This document shows positions 48,491 to 61,084 of a stretch of DNA of 64,000 nt, one piece after another (position 1 is the first letter of the stretch; each line of letters begins with the position of its first letter). A program made the translations under genes and the position numbers. Under the pieces are notes generated by a model that was not told where the DNA came from, did not search any database, and was given only the letters and a program-made list of their open reading frames with translations. Where the stretch lies: contig PUDQ02000016.1 of assembly GCA_002964805.2 (NCBI GenBank), forward strand, positions 434,001 through 498,000, given 5' to 3'. Source of the DNA: Trametes villosa. Its lineage: Eukaryota; Basidiomycota; Agaricomycetes; Polyporales; Polyporaceae.

Positions 48491-48763
48491 CTAAGGCGGG
48501 GCGGGGCGCTCGACGCACTTTTATGCAGTAGATGTCAGTTGCGAGAGCGATAGTGGGGAGTAGCGCGGACTACGTACTCCTAGGGGACCTCCTTCACAGA
48601 TCCAAATGTGGCTGGGCGCCACAATGGGGCAGCTCGCAAGGCACTGCGCGTTGGAGACGCAGTTCCGTAACGAGCATACTTGGGGAGCTTGGAGGGCGGC
48701 TATGACGAAGCCGGCGTCGGCAAGAGCCAGGACAATACTGGCGATACCAGCGGCGAGCTGCAT
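48491..48763 (-). CDS. Candidate small cysteine-rich secreted protein
   Basis: Two-exon model: 48763-48578 and 48517-48491, joined over a 60-nt GT-AG intron (donor GTACGT, branch-like CTGAC about 20 nt before the acceptor AAAAG). It encodes 70 residues. The N-terminal 25 residues are hydrophobic (MQLAAGIASIVLALADAG), fitting a signal peptide or anchor. The remainder has six cysteines (VCSLRNC, QCLASC, WICEG, and CVERPAPP at the end). The sixth cysteine exists only in the spliced form; without splicing the frame continues 18 residues into unrelated sequence. Even cysteine number and size fit small secreted proteins of fungi. No family was recognised, and short length makes chance occurrence possible. 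Confidence 0.4.
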
Positions 48764-50538
48764 GTTACTTCCATGGTAGCGTGTTAGCACGGCAGGTCGC
48801 GCATGAATGGAGTCCAGGCAGCGCGTGAGTCGCTCACTTCCGGTGATGACAGGGGCCGCGAGTTGTTGGGAGGGCAGGTAAAGCCGTGGTACGAGACTTC
48901 TGCCCCCTTTTATTTGGCGACGGAGGGCTGATTATTTCTCGCTGACGATTGTGGCAGCCAATCTCGAACTGCAAGCGAGTTCCACCTGACCTTATAGTTT
49001 ACGCTGACATTGAGCTCCTTCGACAGATACAGGGTACTACTCCCGTAACGCCCCCATCTAGAGTTTTGATGCGCCGCCGCGCACACCACCGCGCGTGCGC
49101 ATAGACTGCCCTGAAAACCGTCTCTCCGGGCCACTCCAGAGGGTAGTGCGGGTGTCTCACTACTACGGTACGTCTCCGGGGTTATTTCCTCTACAGTTGA
49201 TACTGTAGCTCGTAGAGGTAACAACACCCTGATCACGCGAGTCAGTAGCATTGATTCCCCTCGGAAGGAGTGGGAGCCCTGCACGGCTGCGGCCATGGGC
49301 GTTGTTCCATGGTGGTAGCTTGTTTGATGGGCGTGCGTGCGTGGCGGCACCACTCAGAACATATTTCTCGATTGGTACACGACACGCCTCCCAATATGCG
49401 AGACTGTAAGTCATCCGGTACACTTCCGAGGTTGAGGGCCGAGCGTCACAGAAGTGCGGGCTCTTGTTCTCGCATACGGGCCTTCTGTACGTACAACGTC
49501 CCATCTCTCGTCACCGCCGTCGCTAATGATACATCCAGCAAGCAGGGATTATTCTGGATCGCACCCCACTTCAAATCGGGTTAGTAGGCACCGCAGGCTT
49601 GCAGGCCTGTCGTCGAACGGCGGTGTGCAGCAAACTGCCAGCTGAGATATCGACACATTAGCCAGGAGTACGGGCTTGAACGTTCATTAGAGACGTCGAG
49701 CGCGAGCGATCGACACCCCGGCCTTCTCTCCTCGCACCTGCAGGTGAGCTCCCTCGAGTCCCGAGCACCGCGTGCCGCTGACGCTTAGCCTTCTCTCCTC
49801 GCACCTCGTAGGTTTTTCGGTCAAGCTTACCCTCCGCGCCCACCCCGTCGGACTCTTTCAGACACCCGCGTTCCGTACCTTATTGTATTGTAGGTCATGT
49901 ATTGCAGTTCGCCGCCCGCAGCATACGTAGCAGCCGCAGGTTTCGCGCGCGCCGGGGCGGCGCGCGCTGTCCCAATATTTATGTAGCCGCCGGGGCCCGG
50001 GGTACAATCATTTTAATTCGATTGACTTACCATCGACACTTTATTCGAAGTTCTGTACCGCAGCCGATAGCACTCGCGCGTCTCTCTCGAAGCGACGTCC
50101 ATGTGCGAGACTGACACAGCCCTGTATTATGAATTTTTCGGTGAATGGAAGGTACATGCACTCACTGACAGGAACGAGGATATCATGATAAGCACCGCCG
50201 CGGTCGCGGGGGTCCCGTTCTGTGACTCGGAGTCAAGGCTTGACTCCCCCGAGTCATTCCGCCCTCAACCTCACTCGAGGTTCACCGTATACGTGTTTCT
50301 ACGGGATACCTGACGCCCTTTGCTTTACAACCCACCGGAAACCATACAAAGTCCAACTTCGTGTGTGGTAGCAGGATCAGGGAAGCACCATAGCACACTC
50401 AACAATCTGTCAACTTTCGAGTCCCGTACGTATCACGCACTCGCCCCTACAACACACACGCTCATACATTATGTTCTACTGCTGCAGGGCCCTAGCCACT
50501 GTTGCCGCCATCATTGAAACTACCCAGACCCGCCAACC
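48764..50538. other. Gene-poor interval with short direct repeat
   Basis: A TATA-like AAATAAAAG (minus strand, near 48910) could serve the small secreted-protein candidate. A 19-bp direct repeat GCCTTCTCTCCTCGCACCT occurs at 49721-49739 and 49788-49806. The 50340-50538 segment precedes the next F-box-like gene. No other gene is supported. Confidence 0.35.
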
Positions 50539-51771
50539 ATGGAGTCCTTCCCACTTCCAGTCGAGATCTGCGAACGTGTTATAGATGAAGTAGCCGCGAA
50601 GGCTGTCGAGCGGGGCTATACTCTGCCGTGGTCAAAAGAGAGAAGCACCCTTGAGGCGTGTGCTTTAACCTGCCGGGCATGGACATCCAGAGCTCAAGTT
50701 CTGCTACGGAGATATCCCCTCATCACCACAGACACGATGGCTCTTCGGCTCGCTGAAGCTTCCCGCCACAATGGTGGATCATACTCTCCCACATTGACGA
50801 CATCAGGGATTACAATAATCCTGTCTTCCTCCTGCTCATCGGACTTCACGCCGGGACTCCATGCATTATTTTTGACCAAATTTCCAAACCTACAAACCGT
50901 CTACTGCAACAGAGTGTTCTTGGACGACACCCATCATCGCATGTTCAGGCCTCCCCTCCCCTTCTTCGCCCAGCTGGCTACCATCAAGCTGCATGCATGT
51001 CGGTTCGAGTCACTGGCGGTGCTGCTTGACGTCGTCTGGGGCTGTTTCAGTCTCTCGTCGCTGGATATAATGACATCGCAGTTCGACAAGGATCCCCAAG
51101 CAGGCGAATGCGACCGTCTTTCGACCATGTGCACGCGGATGAAGGCCTGTCAAAAGCTCACCTACCTTGACCTTGGACATCAAGACTCGGAGGTACGCAC
51201 ATTGACGTGCTACTGAAGTCGGGGAAGATCCTTACCATAATCGCACAGAGAAGGTTTTTGGGGAACATGTTTGGTTCCGCCCTGACCAGGCTAGACATCT
51301 GGGACGTCACTGGGTGTAAGTGAGTCCCTATGCCTTTGCAGCCGTGCAGCTCACTATTTACCAATGTTTCTCTCAGCCTACCTCACAGCATTTCTGATCG
51401 GCTCCTTCCCCGTTCTTCAATACATCAGGGCATACGGGTGGAGCAGTGATGACGAGGGTTCCCAGCCTTCCTGGATCAAAGCCATCGCAGCATCTCGTAC
51501 GATGCCCTGTGCACTCAAGACGATCGGGTTGACACGGACCTACCGTTCACATGAGATCACGTGTTGCGAGGAGATAGTTGGGGATGCAATCGAATCCCTG
51601 GAGATTTTATCGGGCGTGGAAGACCTCAACATTCGACTCGAGAATTGTCAAACTCCCGAGAGGTGCGCGCGGCACATATATGACGCTCTCCCGAGCATGC
51701 GGCGAGTTCTCCGATTGGAGTATGGAGGATATGGTAAGCCCTGGAAGGAGTGCCAACTTCCTCTAGCTTGA
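50539..51771 (+). CDS. F-box-like protein
   Basis: Same broad family as the gene at 10860, and probably a substrate adaptor. The N-terminus has the F-box core LPVEICERVIDEV and TLEACALTCRAWTSRAQVLL (residues 5-55). The following leucine-rich region has repeat-like segments (FPNLQTVYCNRVFL; FAQLATIKLHACRF; CFSLSSLDIMTSQF; CQKLTYLDLGHQ) consistent with a leucine-rich-repeat fold. Introns lie at about 51190-51248 and 51315-51376 (acceptors before AGGTTTTTG and the AYLTAFLI segment). The last exon carries VLQYIRAYGW and VEDLNIRLENC and stops at 51769-51771. The gene appears intact, though exact intron ends are inferred from frame only. Confidence 0.82.
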
Positions 51772-54700
51772 CCGCTCCTCTCTCCCATCACCATCCCGCC
51801 CCTCATTCCCCCTGCACGTACACTTTACGACCCAAATCCTTTTCTTACGCTATTTTTCATTGAATGTATGCATATCTACATCGTATTGGCACTTGGGCGC
51901 GCTGCTTGCAGCTTCACAGGCTGCTACTATTGTGCGGTTGTGCAGGGAGATGCGGACTCTGGGGAGCTTCCGTAGGCAGGGACCACAGTAGAATATGCCG
52001 CTGGCGGCCTGGATAAGTCATCAGAGAGTGGCAAAAATTGGTGAGTATCAGCCCGGAACGTAGGAGAGAAACCCTGCGAGTAGTGCACACCACGGTGCTG
52101 CATTCAACTGCAACGCCGCGCGCCGCGAAATCGTTTGACAACACTGACCATTGCTAGACATGAATGACTGTACGCATAGTGCATTGTACTTTCGGTTCAC
52201 CCTCAAACGGTACGGGACGTAAAGAGCTTCCTGTTATGCCGGATGATATCACCGCAAGGCGTGACCTTACATATTGTGGGATCAGAACCGTCCGGTCGCA
52301 TAGCTGGGCACACGCCCAGACACACTCACTGCCGTCGAGGTGACAGGATACGCCGTGCAGGACGACTACAAGCAATGCGGGATCATGCAAGCCCCGGTGA
52401 CTGTTGACGCTGGTCCCACTCACGAGGATGACTAAGGAAGGGAGAGGCACACCGGACAACGGACAGCGCGCGGGATCGGTCGATAGGGCGGCGACCAGAC
52501 CATGGCAAGAGGGAGATCGCCCCAGAACTCGTCCCGCTAGAGGTCTCGTTCAAGTCTTGACCGACCACGGCCGCAGCGTAAGGGTGTTGCTACCGGAGAG
52601 TGGCTAGGGTGGGGTGACGTACTGACGTTACGTGTTGCGCTGTCCCCCCCAAAGGCGAAGGACTCAATTCGGCGAGAGCGCGCTGTGCAGCCGACGCTGT
52701 TGTTGCCAGGTTGCGGTGCTGCCGTAGTGGGGGACATGCATGTCTCGATCGTAGTAGCTTAGCGCGTGTACTAAGATTGGGAGCGCGTAGGCGAGCGGGA
52801 CGGCGGCGAAATCGCGGCCGGCCTTGTGCCGGCCGAATGTCCTTGTAGCACCCAGATATATCCGCTTCCAGACCGCACAGGATGGCTTGCCACGACGGGC
52901 TAATGGCTGTCCCGGTAGCGGTAGTGTTGCAGGCAGGAGCCAGACATGGGCGAAGGCGCCTCCACATCAACGTCTGTAGCTGCCGCTTCTGAGCTATAGG
53001 TACGCACCTGAAAATCGCACTTAGAGCGCTCCCTTGTGTGTTTCAGACCATGGTTATGGTGCGCCTAGTGACGAGGGACGAATACCGCAAGGGCCCACCT
53101 CCCTGCGATGCAACACCTGTCGTCCACGGCAGGAGCCGCCCTACGCAGGGCGCGGAAGCGTGGAAGGGGAACGATGGCGAGCGTGTCCGCGATACGCTCC
53201 GCCGTCGCCCATAGCCGAAAGGGGGCGGTGCTTGCGCAACTAGGGCGGGGGCCGAGGTCGGGGCGCGAAGGTATGATGCGACCCGGAGAGGGGCGAGAGC
53301 GTGACCCGTACCTGGATCGAGAGCGTAGAGAATCGAACGCAGGCGAGCGGTGTGGGGCCTGGTCGGTGTTTCGATGTCCGATGGTAGTCGCCACGCGCGG
53401 ATTTGCACGCGAAGTAGATTGTCAATAGCGGCTTTTGCTGGTACGGTAGGGGACTACGGTTGCGTACGCGCAGCACTATGTGCTACGCTGCTGCAACGGA
53501 CGAGCAGTGAGCATCTTCTCTTAGGGGCTTTCACACTGCGACTGTGAACTTACGGGTATGTGCGCGGGCGGGGGTGGTCGGTGTTCACAAGGAGGCAGCA
53601 CGCCGGGTGGTGGTCTGGACGTCCTGGCTGCCGACCTTGCGCCGTCGCCGACGTTGACGGTCGTTGGCAGAAGCCCGGGTTGCACTCATTGCAGAACGGG
53701 CAGAGACGCTCGGGTATCCATTGCCGGCACGCTGATTGGGAGAAAGAGTAGGTGAGTCGGACTTGTAGAAGCAATCGTACTGCCTGAACACACCTAGACA
53801 GCCGTACATAACCTGCGTGGATGCGATCTTGATAACGCAGGAATAAGGGCCGTCGCCCGTCTACCGTCGGCCACTATTGCGGGAAAAGTGATGCTGGAGC
53901 CTGTTTTGTGAGATTGACAGCGCTGGAGAGCAAGGAGGACGGAGTAGAGGTGAGATGCGGGGACGTCGGGCCTGGGATACGCGAGGGACAGACGACTATC
54001 CGTAGCCGGCGTGGGTTGTACTCCAGCGCGCAGACCCCGAGCGTTGATTCTGCGCTCAGTTCAGAGGGAGAACGTCTAGACAGCTTCGCAGGAGGTGCTG
54101 CGTACCGAGTATGTGCTTGGCGTGGCTCGAAGTGCTGCCCTACATGCGCAGCGATGATCTTCGTGGAGAGAACGTCGATCTCTGCGAACGTTCTCGGATA
54201 CTTGCGCCCATGCGTTCGTACGCTACATCTGCTATCAGCGCCACAGCAAATGAGAAAAGAGAGATTGCACGCACCGTACCCGAGGGAGTCCTCCACACTA
54301 ATCACCTGGTGAAAGGATCGCGTAGTGTTGATATGATCACCGCCCCGCCGCGTGTTCACAGGGGATACCGGGGCGAGTAGGGGAGCAACAGACACGTCGT
54401 GCGGCAAAGACTACGCTAGCGATACGCTTTAGCGCTTGTTAGTAGCGGAATCATGCGATGGGTGGTGGCTTCACGAACCGCCCACGATGCTCGACGCCGC
54501 GGCATATCCTACTAGAGCGGAGCAAAAGGAGTTTATAGAGGGTTGTCAAGAGGGGGGAGGGTGAGGCACGCATTGTCCAGCGGAAGCGTTCGCCCTTTGC
54601 TTCGCTAAGACGCTGGTGGTAGTAGGTTGGCCACCTTCGCTCCGAGTCGGGGGCGGTGTGCACTGTTCCGTAACCGCCGTGACTGGAGTTCACGTCAGAT

Positions 54701-55776
54701 TCGACCGCAATCGAAGCGGCGTGTGGTTGAACCAGTACCAGATGACGGCCCTGTGGTTGGCACGGTGAGGTCAGTAATCCGACGCCCACCCTTCTGCGAC
54801 CGACGTCTACGTCAGATATGCAGTCAATCTACCACACATCCCTGCCAGTTGTCAGAGCTCCCCAGACAGAACTCATCTCATCACTCGCACAGCATCAGCG
54901 AGCACAGGTCCATCCCTATCTCCGGCATTGTCCAAGATTATCGAAGTCGGAGAGAACCTCGAGAAGTCGCAGACCGCACTAGAACCCTAGATCTGACACC
55001 CTGAGTGAAGGCTGCATTGAGTCTCGAATACCATTGGTAGTTCATACTGTGTGCGGTGCACCAGACATCGACTCGGATGGAGGAGGTACACTCGAAGGAG
55101 CCGGGTGTCTGCTACTAGTACTACAGCGCCAAGAACGAAAGGGCATGAAGGTTTAAGCTCCGCTGGTCTCCAGCAAGCAGAGGAACCTTTACAAAGCTGT
55201 ACTCCGAAATGTTCGGAGTTTAAAGCCACAGCATCGCGCTTTCTTGTAACTTGAAGTCGTATCGAACTTTTGTCAATCGACCCAAACATCGCCAGCGCAC
55301 GCGCAGTACCATGTAGTACATCACCACGGGGAAAGTGCAGACAAATGTGCGGAGACGTGCGTATATGGGTAATACTGGTCTTGAAACGGAAAGCTAACAG
55401 GAATTTTGCACACTGGCAGGGTTTTGTGCTCCCGGCGCTGCGTACTGTACTCGCAGGCTGTTACTTGTTCGCGTCACCCGCGGGCACAAGCCGTATCGTT
55501 ACTATGCGTAGCCTCTCCATGACAGTTCCGATCTGTCACCACTGCCCCAAACCTTGCCTGAATGTCAAGCTTTAAGGGCGGAATGAGAACCTAATGACTT
55601 GCTCTCGGCTGCTCTGTTCCCGGCCCATCTCAACTCTCCACCCATACTCAGATAGGCGCTGCGGTGCGCATCATCTGGTACACTCCCCTCGCAAAGTACT
55701 ACGTCTTCTCTATTGGGTATAACGAGCTACTGACAATGTCTACAGTAGATCTGGGACGTCGTTTCAAACATTTCCT
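51772..55776. other. Four-kilobase gene-poor region
   Basis: The longest stretch without a supported gene. Open frames exist on both strands (for example 52590-52970 and 53043-53408 minus, 53908-54312 plus). They are low-complexity, overlap each other and show no domain, signal peptide or coherent introns. No inverted repeats or transposase-like motifs were recognised by eye. It may be decayed sequence or long regulatory flank of the HET gene at 55777. Confidence 0.35.
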
Positions 55777-57846
55777 ATGCGCCTCCTCGATACACGGACC
55801 GGCCAATTTCACTGCGTCAACGACCCCCAAGAGACGCGCTATGCGATCCTATCACATGTGTGGATCCCGGAAGGAGAGCAGACACACCAAGACCTCCTGG
55901 CAATACAAGCCGACGTTCGCGCCGCACGCGCTTCTGGCATCGATCTTCCTCCCGACGAGGTTCTTCTTAGGGCCTCCCATAAAGTTCGGAATGCCTGCGT
56001 GTACGCTCTTTCCGAGGGATTTGAGTACGTCTGGATCGACTCGTGTTGCATCGACAAAACGAGCAGCGCCGAGCTCTCCGAAGCCATCAACTCGATGTAT
56101 CGATGGTACAGCCAGTCCACCGTCTGTTACGTCGTCCTCCCCGACGTCTCTGCCTCCGATATTCGACCCAGCGCCTCGGAGTCCCAGTTCCGCCGTAGTC
56201 GGTGGTTCAAGCGCGGATGGACACTCCAGGAGCTGATCGCCCCGCGCGTCGTCATGTTCTTCTCTGCCGAGTGGGACATGCTTGGTGGTAAAGATGGCCT
56301 TTCCCGCGCAATCCAGCAAGTCACCGGCATCGACGAGGGGATCCTCACCCACAGGAAGCCGCTCACCTCAATCAGCGTTGCCTGTCGCATGTCGTGGGCC
56401 GCGGGGCGCATTACGACCCGGGAGGAGGATGAAGCGTACTCCCTCTTGGGCATCTTCGGAATCAACATGCCGACTATCTATGGCGAAGGCCGTCTCGCAT
56501 TCGTCCGGTTGCAGGAGGAGATCCTGAGGCAGACCCCCGACTTGAGCATCTTCGTTTGGGGCTTTCACTCCACTCATCCCGAGACTTATTCGCGCACCGA
56601 GTACAAACGCCGGAACATGAGTCTACTGGCAGCATCTCCTGCGTACTTCTCTCATTCTGGTGGCATTCGGGTGCTCGCAAGGGACGATTTCGCGAAAAGA
56701 CTCGGCGGGGTCGACTTGCCACGTCCTAGCTACCTCATCACCCCATACGGTGTCCGCGCCTCTCTTCCCTTCATCAAGCAATCTCACCTTGCGTTCGAAC
56801 TGGCCCTTCTGGCCTGCGAGGACGAGGAAGGGCTGCTCATCGCCCTCGTACTGGAGAAGGATAGATCCTCCGATACATATAGTGTTGGCACCCACTTGAT
56901 CCCCCCTGCTGCCTACGAGATTGCTCCCTACATTCAAGCACTGCCATGGATGCCTGGCGAGAAGCGACCGGAGTTACACCACCATATGCGCGCCGTTCGT
57001 GTCCCCTCTGGCCCGGATCGTCATCGCTCGACTCGGGCACGCTTCCTAGAAGTGCGAATGGCCGAGGTATACATCTCCTACCAACCAACTGCCCTATCCT
57101 CCCTCCCCTCGACCTCTTTCTCCCGAGAAGTTCCCTTCCCTGGGCACCACAGCGGACGCCCGTACAGGGTTCATCTCACTCCGCATAGCAAATTGCTCCT
57201 GACACAGCGCGGCTATACGGTCTCGGGCCCCTCCGACGCCCGAGAAGCAGACGGCCCATCCGTGACCTCGCATCCCTTGCACACCATCACGCTCACAAAA
57301 GATGGCAGCGGCTCACCCCCCGATCCCATATCGATCCATATATGGCCGTGCGACTGCGTCCTTGGGTCGACGACGGATGACACCTGGTGGCTCAAGGCGT
57401 GGGTCGCGAGCTCTTCGGGCGACGTCCTCGCCGTGGACGGGAGCGGGAACGCATTCACCGGGATATACACCTCGGACTATGAGCGGAGCATAAGTCTAAA
57501 GCACGATGCACGCCCACGCAAATGGTGGGAGCTCCTCCGACCGCGCAGACAGCGTCCTGTCCAGTCCACGGGAGCAACGACAGAGGTGCCGCGACCTCTC
57601 AGGCTCGCCCGGACCCCTTGCGGAGAAGCTGTGGCGCACGTCAAATCATGGCCATCGTCGTCCGACGCTTACGGGACTGGACGCAGACTACGCTTTGCGT
57701 TGGGAACACATGCCGGTGAACCCATCGCGACGATAGAGCTCGCGCTGACATGCGATTATCCCGGCGATCGTTCCTACCCCGCTGTGTTCTCCCTCTCAGT
57801 GGACATCTCCGAGTCGGGTGTATCGTCATCCGTTCAGGGTCCCTAG
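55777..57846 (+). CDS. HET-domain protein, intronless
   Basis: Single open frame of 689 residues from ATG 55777. The HET domain is N-terminal: MRLLDTRTGQF, YAILSHVWIPEGEQTHQDL, VWIDSCCIDKTSSAELSEAINSMYRWY, then FKRGWTLQELIAP. The usual HET-NLR-like continuation follows: TREEDEAYSLLGIFGINMPTIYGEG and FVRLQEEILR. The C-terminal ~400 residues have no recognised domain. This belongs to a different HET subfamily from the tandem pair at 22.6-27.4 kb (SHVW/WTLQELIAP type). Its closest relative in the window is the interrupted gene at 61416. Likely role: non-self recognition with a death-inducing outcome. It is intact here, while its relative has a stop. Confidence 0.93.
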   Translation: MRLLDTRTGQFHCVNDPQETRYAILSHVWIPEGEQTHQDLLAIQADVRAARASGIDLPPDEVLLRASHKVRNACVYALSEGFEYVWIDSCCIDKTSSAELSEAINSMYRWYSQSTVCYVVLPDVSASDIRPSASESQFRRSRWFKRGWTLQELIAPRVVMFFSAEWDMLGGKDGLSRAIQQVTGIDEGILTHRKPLTSISVACRMSWAAGRITTREEDEAYSLLGIFGINMPTIYGEGRLAFVRLQEEILRQTPDLSIFVWGFHSTHPETYSRTEYKRRNMSLLAASPAYFSHSGGIRVLARDDFAKRLGGVDLPRPSYLITPYGVRASLPFIKQSHLAFELALLACEDEEGLLIALVLEKDRSSDTYSVGTHLIPPAAYEIAPYIQALPWMPGEKRPELHHHMRAVRVPSGPDRHRSTRARFLEVRMAEVYISYQPTALSSLPSTSFSREVPFPGHHSGRPYRVHLTPHSKLLLTQRGYTVSGPSDAREADGPSVTSHPLHTITLTKDGSGSPPDPISIHIWPCDCVLGSTTDDTWWLKAWVASSSGDVLAVDGSGNAFTGIYTSDYERSISLKHDARPRKWWELLRPRRQRPVQSTGATTEVPRPLRLARTPCGEAVAHVKSWPSSSDAYGTGRRLRFALGTHAGEPIATIELALTCDYPGDRSYPAVFSLSVDISESGVSSSVQGP

Positions 57847-58061
57847 ATACCGCTCAGTGCCCAGTCCCTCAGAATACATATACTCCCCTCCCGAACTTCG
57901 TTGTCGATGATGAGACTCGAAGTAACGCTGAGAACGTACGAATACCCCTATACGTGGTCTGTCTGAAGGCGAACCGGCTGTACGACCTATCGAGGCAGTA
58001 GTAGTTCACGTTGTGCTAGCAAAATACAACGAAATCCCGTTTGCCTGCAGACGGCTAGCCC

Positions 58062-61000
58062 CTAGTCAGGGACGTCGTAGATCGTGCGGATGACATGGTC
58101 GGGTTTGCGCCCCGTGTGCTTGACGAAGCCCATGTAGTCGAGTTCGTGCAGCGCACGCATGAAGCGCACCTGGACCTCGATCTTCCACTGTTCCTCCTCC
58201 TCCTCGTCCATCTCCTCTTCGTCCTCGTCGCTGTCGTCCACTTTGTTCCCATCTCCGTCCACGTCCATCGCGCTATCTGCCGATTCGGCGCGCCTCTTTG
58301 CCTTGCCACCTTGGGCCCGCCTCCCGCTTGTCGGGGTACGCTGCGCCGCGACCTGCGCCCGCTTGCGGAGCTTCCGCCGCTGTGTCTCGAGCACGACCGC
58401 GAACGACTCGAACCAGTCGTACACGTTCACCATCCGCCCGGCTTCAACGTACCGCCGGAACGCGATGCTTGTGTCCGGAAGCTCCCACAGCGCCGGCTCG
58501 CGCCCGTCGTCTTCGTCCGCCACGGGTGCTTCCCCGTCGTTGGAGGCGCGGACGAGCTCAGCGTGGGCGCGCGCAAAGTCGTGTGGATGTAGGAGCCCCG
58601 CGACAACGGTCGGACGCGGCGCGGGGTTGACGAGTTCGGAGGGGAAGGGGGTATTTCCTGTGAACCAGATGTCCCAGAGGACTTGCTCGTCGAGGCGTAT
58701 AAGACGCTCCCTGTTGGATCAGATTCAGTGAGCGGGGACGTGGCATCAACGCGTGGGGACGTACTCGATGAACTTCTGCAGCCAGTCTCCTACTGTCGCA
58801 GCGAGCTGCTTCACCGCGGGATCTGCAGGCCCCTGCAACTCATGCTCCGCAGGCTCAGCTTCGTCGGTCTCAGGCGGCAGTTGGTTGAGTGTCGCTACGA
58901 TCCATACGCGGGCATCCTCTTCGTCTCGCTTAACGTCCGTGCTCTTCAAGTTCCACAAGAGCGCGTGTAGCTGGCGAAATAGCTCGCGCAGTTTGAGCAA
59001 CGATAATTTCCTATGAAGCGATTTGAATAAGGGAGACATGCCGCAAACATTGATACGCACCTGACCGCCATGCAAGCATACCGCACCTGGGTTCCTGCGC
59101 GTCCACGTAACACAGCGTTCAGCATCCCAAGGCTATCGAGCCTCGCATTACTGCCTTCGGCGTTTTTTAAGCCATTGGAAGGTGGAGCACCCAAGGCCAC
59201 TCGTTCGGCGATACACGCAATTGCATAGGCCACCCGCATTCGACGCGCGTGCTTGCGGAACGCCAGCCGCGCTCGCGAGACGCATTCGAGCAGATCCCCG
59301 GCTGTGTCTGCGCTCCATGCGCTTTCGCGCACGAGGCCGTTGGCTTTCCGCGGCGAAGTTGGGGCGGAGGACCCTTCACGAGTTTGGGCAGCTGAGGGGG
59401 CGGTTGCAAAGAGTCGGAGTTGTAATCCTTCGACGAGGCCCTGTAGCTCTGGGTCTGAGCTGAGCTTGCGCTCTGCCTTGCGCGCGTTATCTTCGCCTAG
59501 AAGCTCTCCATGTGTAAACACGCTAATGGGCTGCGTGAAATGCTTCATGTGGACGAGCTAGATTTCACCAGTCAACGGAGGGTGAGGACTTTCAGTGGAG
59601 GCAGACTTACCTGCAGTAGTGTCATCAAGGCGTCTGGTGATGTAGTATGCCGCGTTGCGAAGTCCGCGACAAACTCCAGTGCGCCGGGACCGATCATGAT
59701 ATCGGGCTCAAAGTCTGGATCGAAGAATGTCTGGCAAAGGTGACACATCAGCTTGGAGGAGATATCGTAGGATCTCGCCAAGAGGGTACCTTTGTCAGGA
59801 TGTCCTTGACAGCGCTATGACCAGATGAGACTGTGACTGAGTGAACCCGAAGTAGTGCCAGAGTTGATCTCGGATAGGCCGCGTGAAGGTACGAGGGAAC
59901 GGGAGGTGACGCCATCAACAGCACAAATACGAGGGGCACATGGGGTATGTGCATGCTATAGCAGGAGTTAATATACACTGACGGACAGAGGGGACGCGAG
60001 ACTGGCCTGCATATGTAGAACACGTCCTGCACGACGTTCGTGTCGAATCGCTCAAACTCATGCAGGTACACGGTGAGCTTTGAATCCGGTGCTTGAGATG
60101 TGTGCCATGCGCGGAGGAGGTTGATATCGAAGCTCGCGAGGGATGTGGGTGGCCTTCGTTTCGCCCCGGCTGCAGAAGGGATATGTCAACAAGATATGCG
60201 AGCGCAGCCGAGCAGTACCCACGTACAATCAACGAATCCAGACACGATTCCCTTCATCATGTTCGGTACAGTTGAGCACTCCGCCGGGTGCAGATGCACC
60301 TGAAGAACGTGGGCGGAACGGGAGTCATCTGCAGAATCACTCGCTTCGCTGACGTGCTTCCCCTCGAGTCGGCCTGCTATATCTTCAGCAAGGGACGCAG
60401 TTGCGCCTACAACATGATGGATGTGGTGAGACAAGCGCTCATCTGCGCTTTGAAAACGCGAACATACCATGCAGCGCGATCACGGGTAGTTCAGGGTATG
60501 GTAGGCCTGGAAGAACGTCACTGTGAGCGCTCTCGACCTGAGCCACAACTTCGCGCACGCCCGGCGCTTGTAGCGACCTGAGAATCCCCTAAAAATAGAA
60601 GGTAGCGCAGGTTAGCTTTGCATCGGAGGGTTTTTCGAGGTATCAGTAATCACAGTATCGACAAGATGTAACGGGCCGTCCCAGCGTTGGTTTCGCATCT
60701 CGCGGGTCGCATACTCACGTCATCCCACCGATACCCAGGATTATGCCTCTCCGAAGTTCAATGAGACGGAACACTTACTTGAACACGGGCCAGACATTTG
60801 TTCCATGCGGCTCTGTAAGCTTGCACCTGTAGGGCATGCTCGTCGAGGTGGCTACTACGAGCGCTCCCAGCTGCTCCAGTCCCTATTACGCGTCAGTATA
60901 CTACAACCAAATAACGGATGGGACCGACCTTGTTTGCGCGGCGCTAGGTATACGCATGTCTAGTTCGCGTGGATGTAAGTAAGTGGAACATGCTTAGAGC

Positions 61001-61084
61001 AAACAGCATGGAGTAAAGAGAACACACCTTAGACGCATCGTCAAGATCTTTTGCATATTCTGTTTCCACTTCCATACTCGCCAT
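58062..61084 (-). CDS. ORC3: Origin recognition complex subunit 3
   Basis: Component of the nuclear ORC that loads MCM helicases at replication origins. Exon 1 (MASMEVETEYAKDLDDASK, from ATG 61084) splices to a short exon TCVYLAPRKQG and on to TGAAGSARSSHLDEHALQ and VQAYRAAWNKCLARVQ, the basidiomycete ORC3 N-terminus. The AAA+-like core has LPVIALHG, VPNMMKGIVSGFVD, KLTVYLHEFERFD and PLVFVLLMASPPVPSYL. Helical regions follow (LVHMKHFTQPISVFTHGE). The C-terminal winged helix has AFRRYVEAGRMVNVYDW and ends FMRALHELDYMGFVKHTGRKPDHVIR, with a typical VPD terminus. A very acidic insert (DSDEDEEEMDEEEEEQW) lies within this last domain. About ten introns are present; some internal borders are unresolved. 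It appears intact and sits between two HET genes. Confidence 0.92.

Noticed and set aside
49721..49806. 19-bp direct repeat as a transposon or CRISPR trace
   Set aside because: Only two copies with no inverted ends or spacer pattern; this is a eukaryotic sequence.
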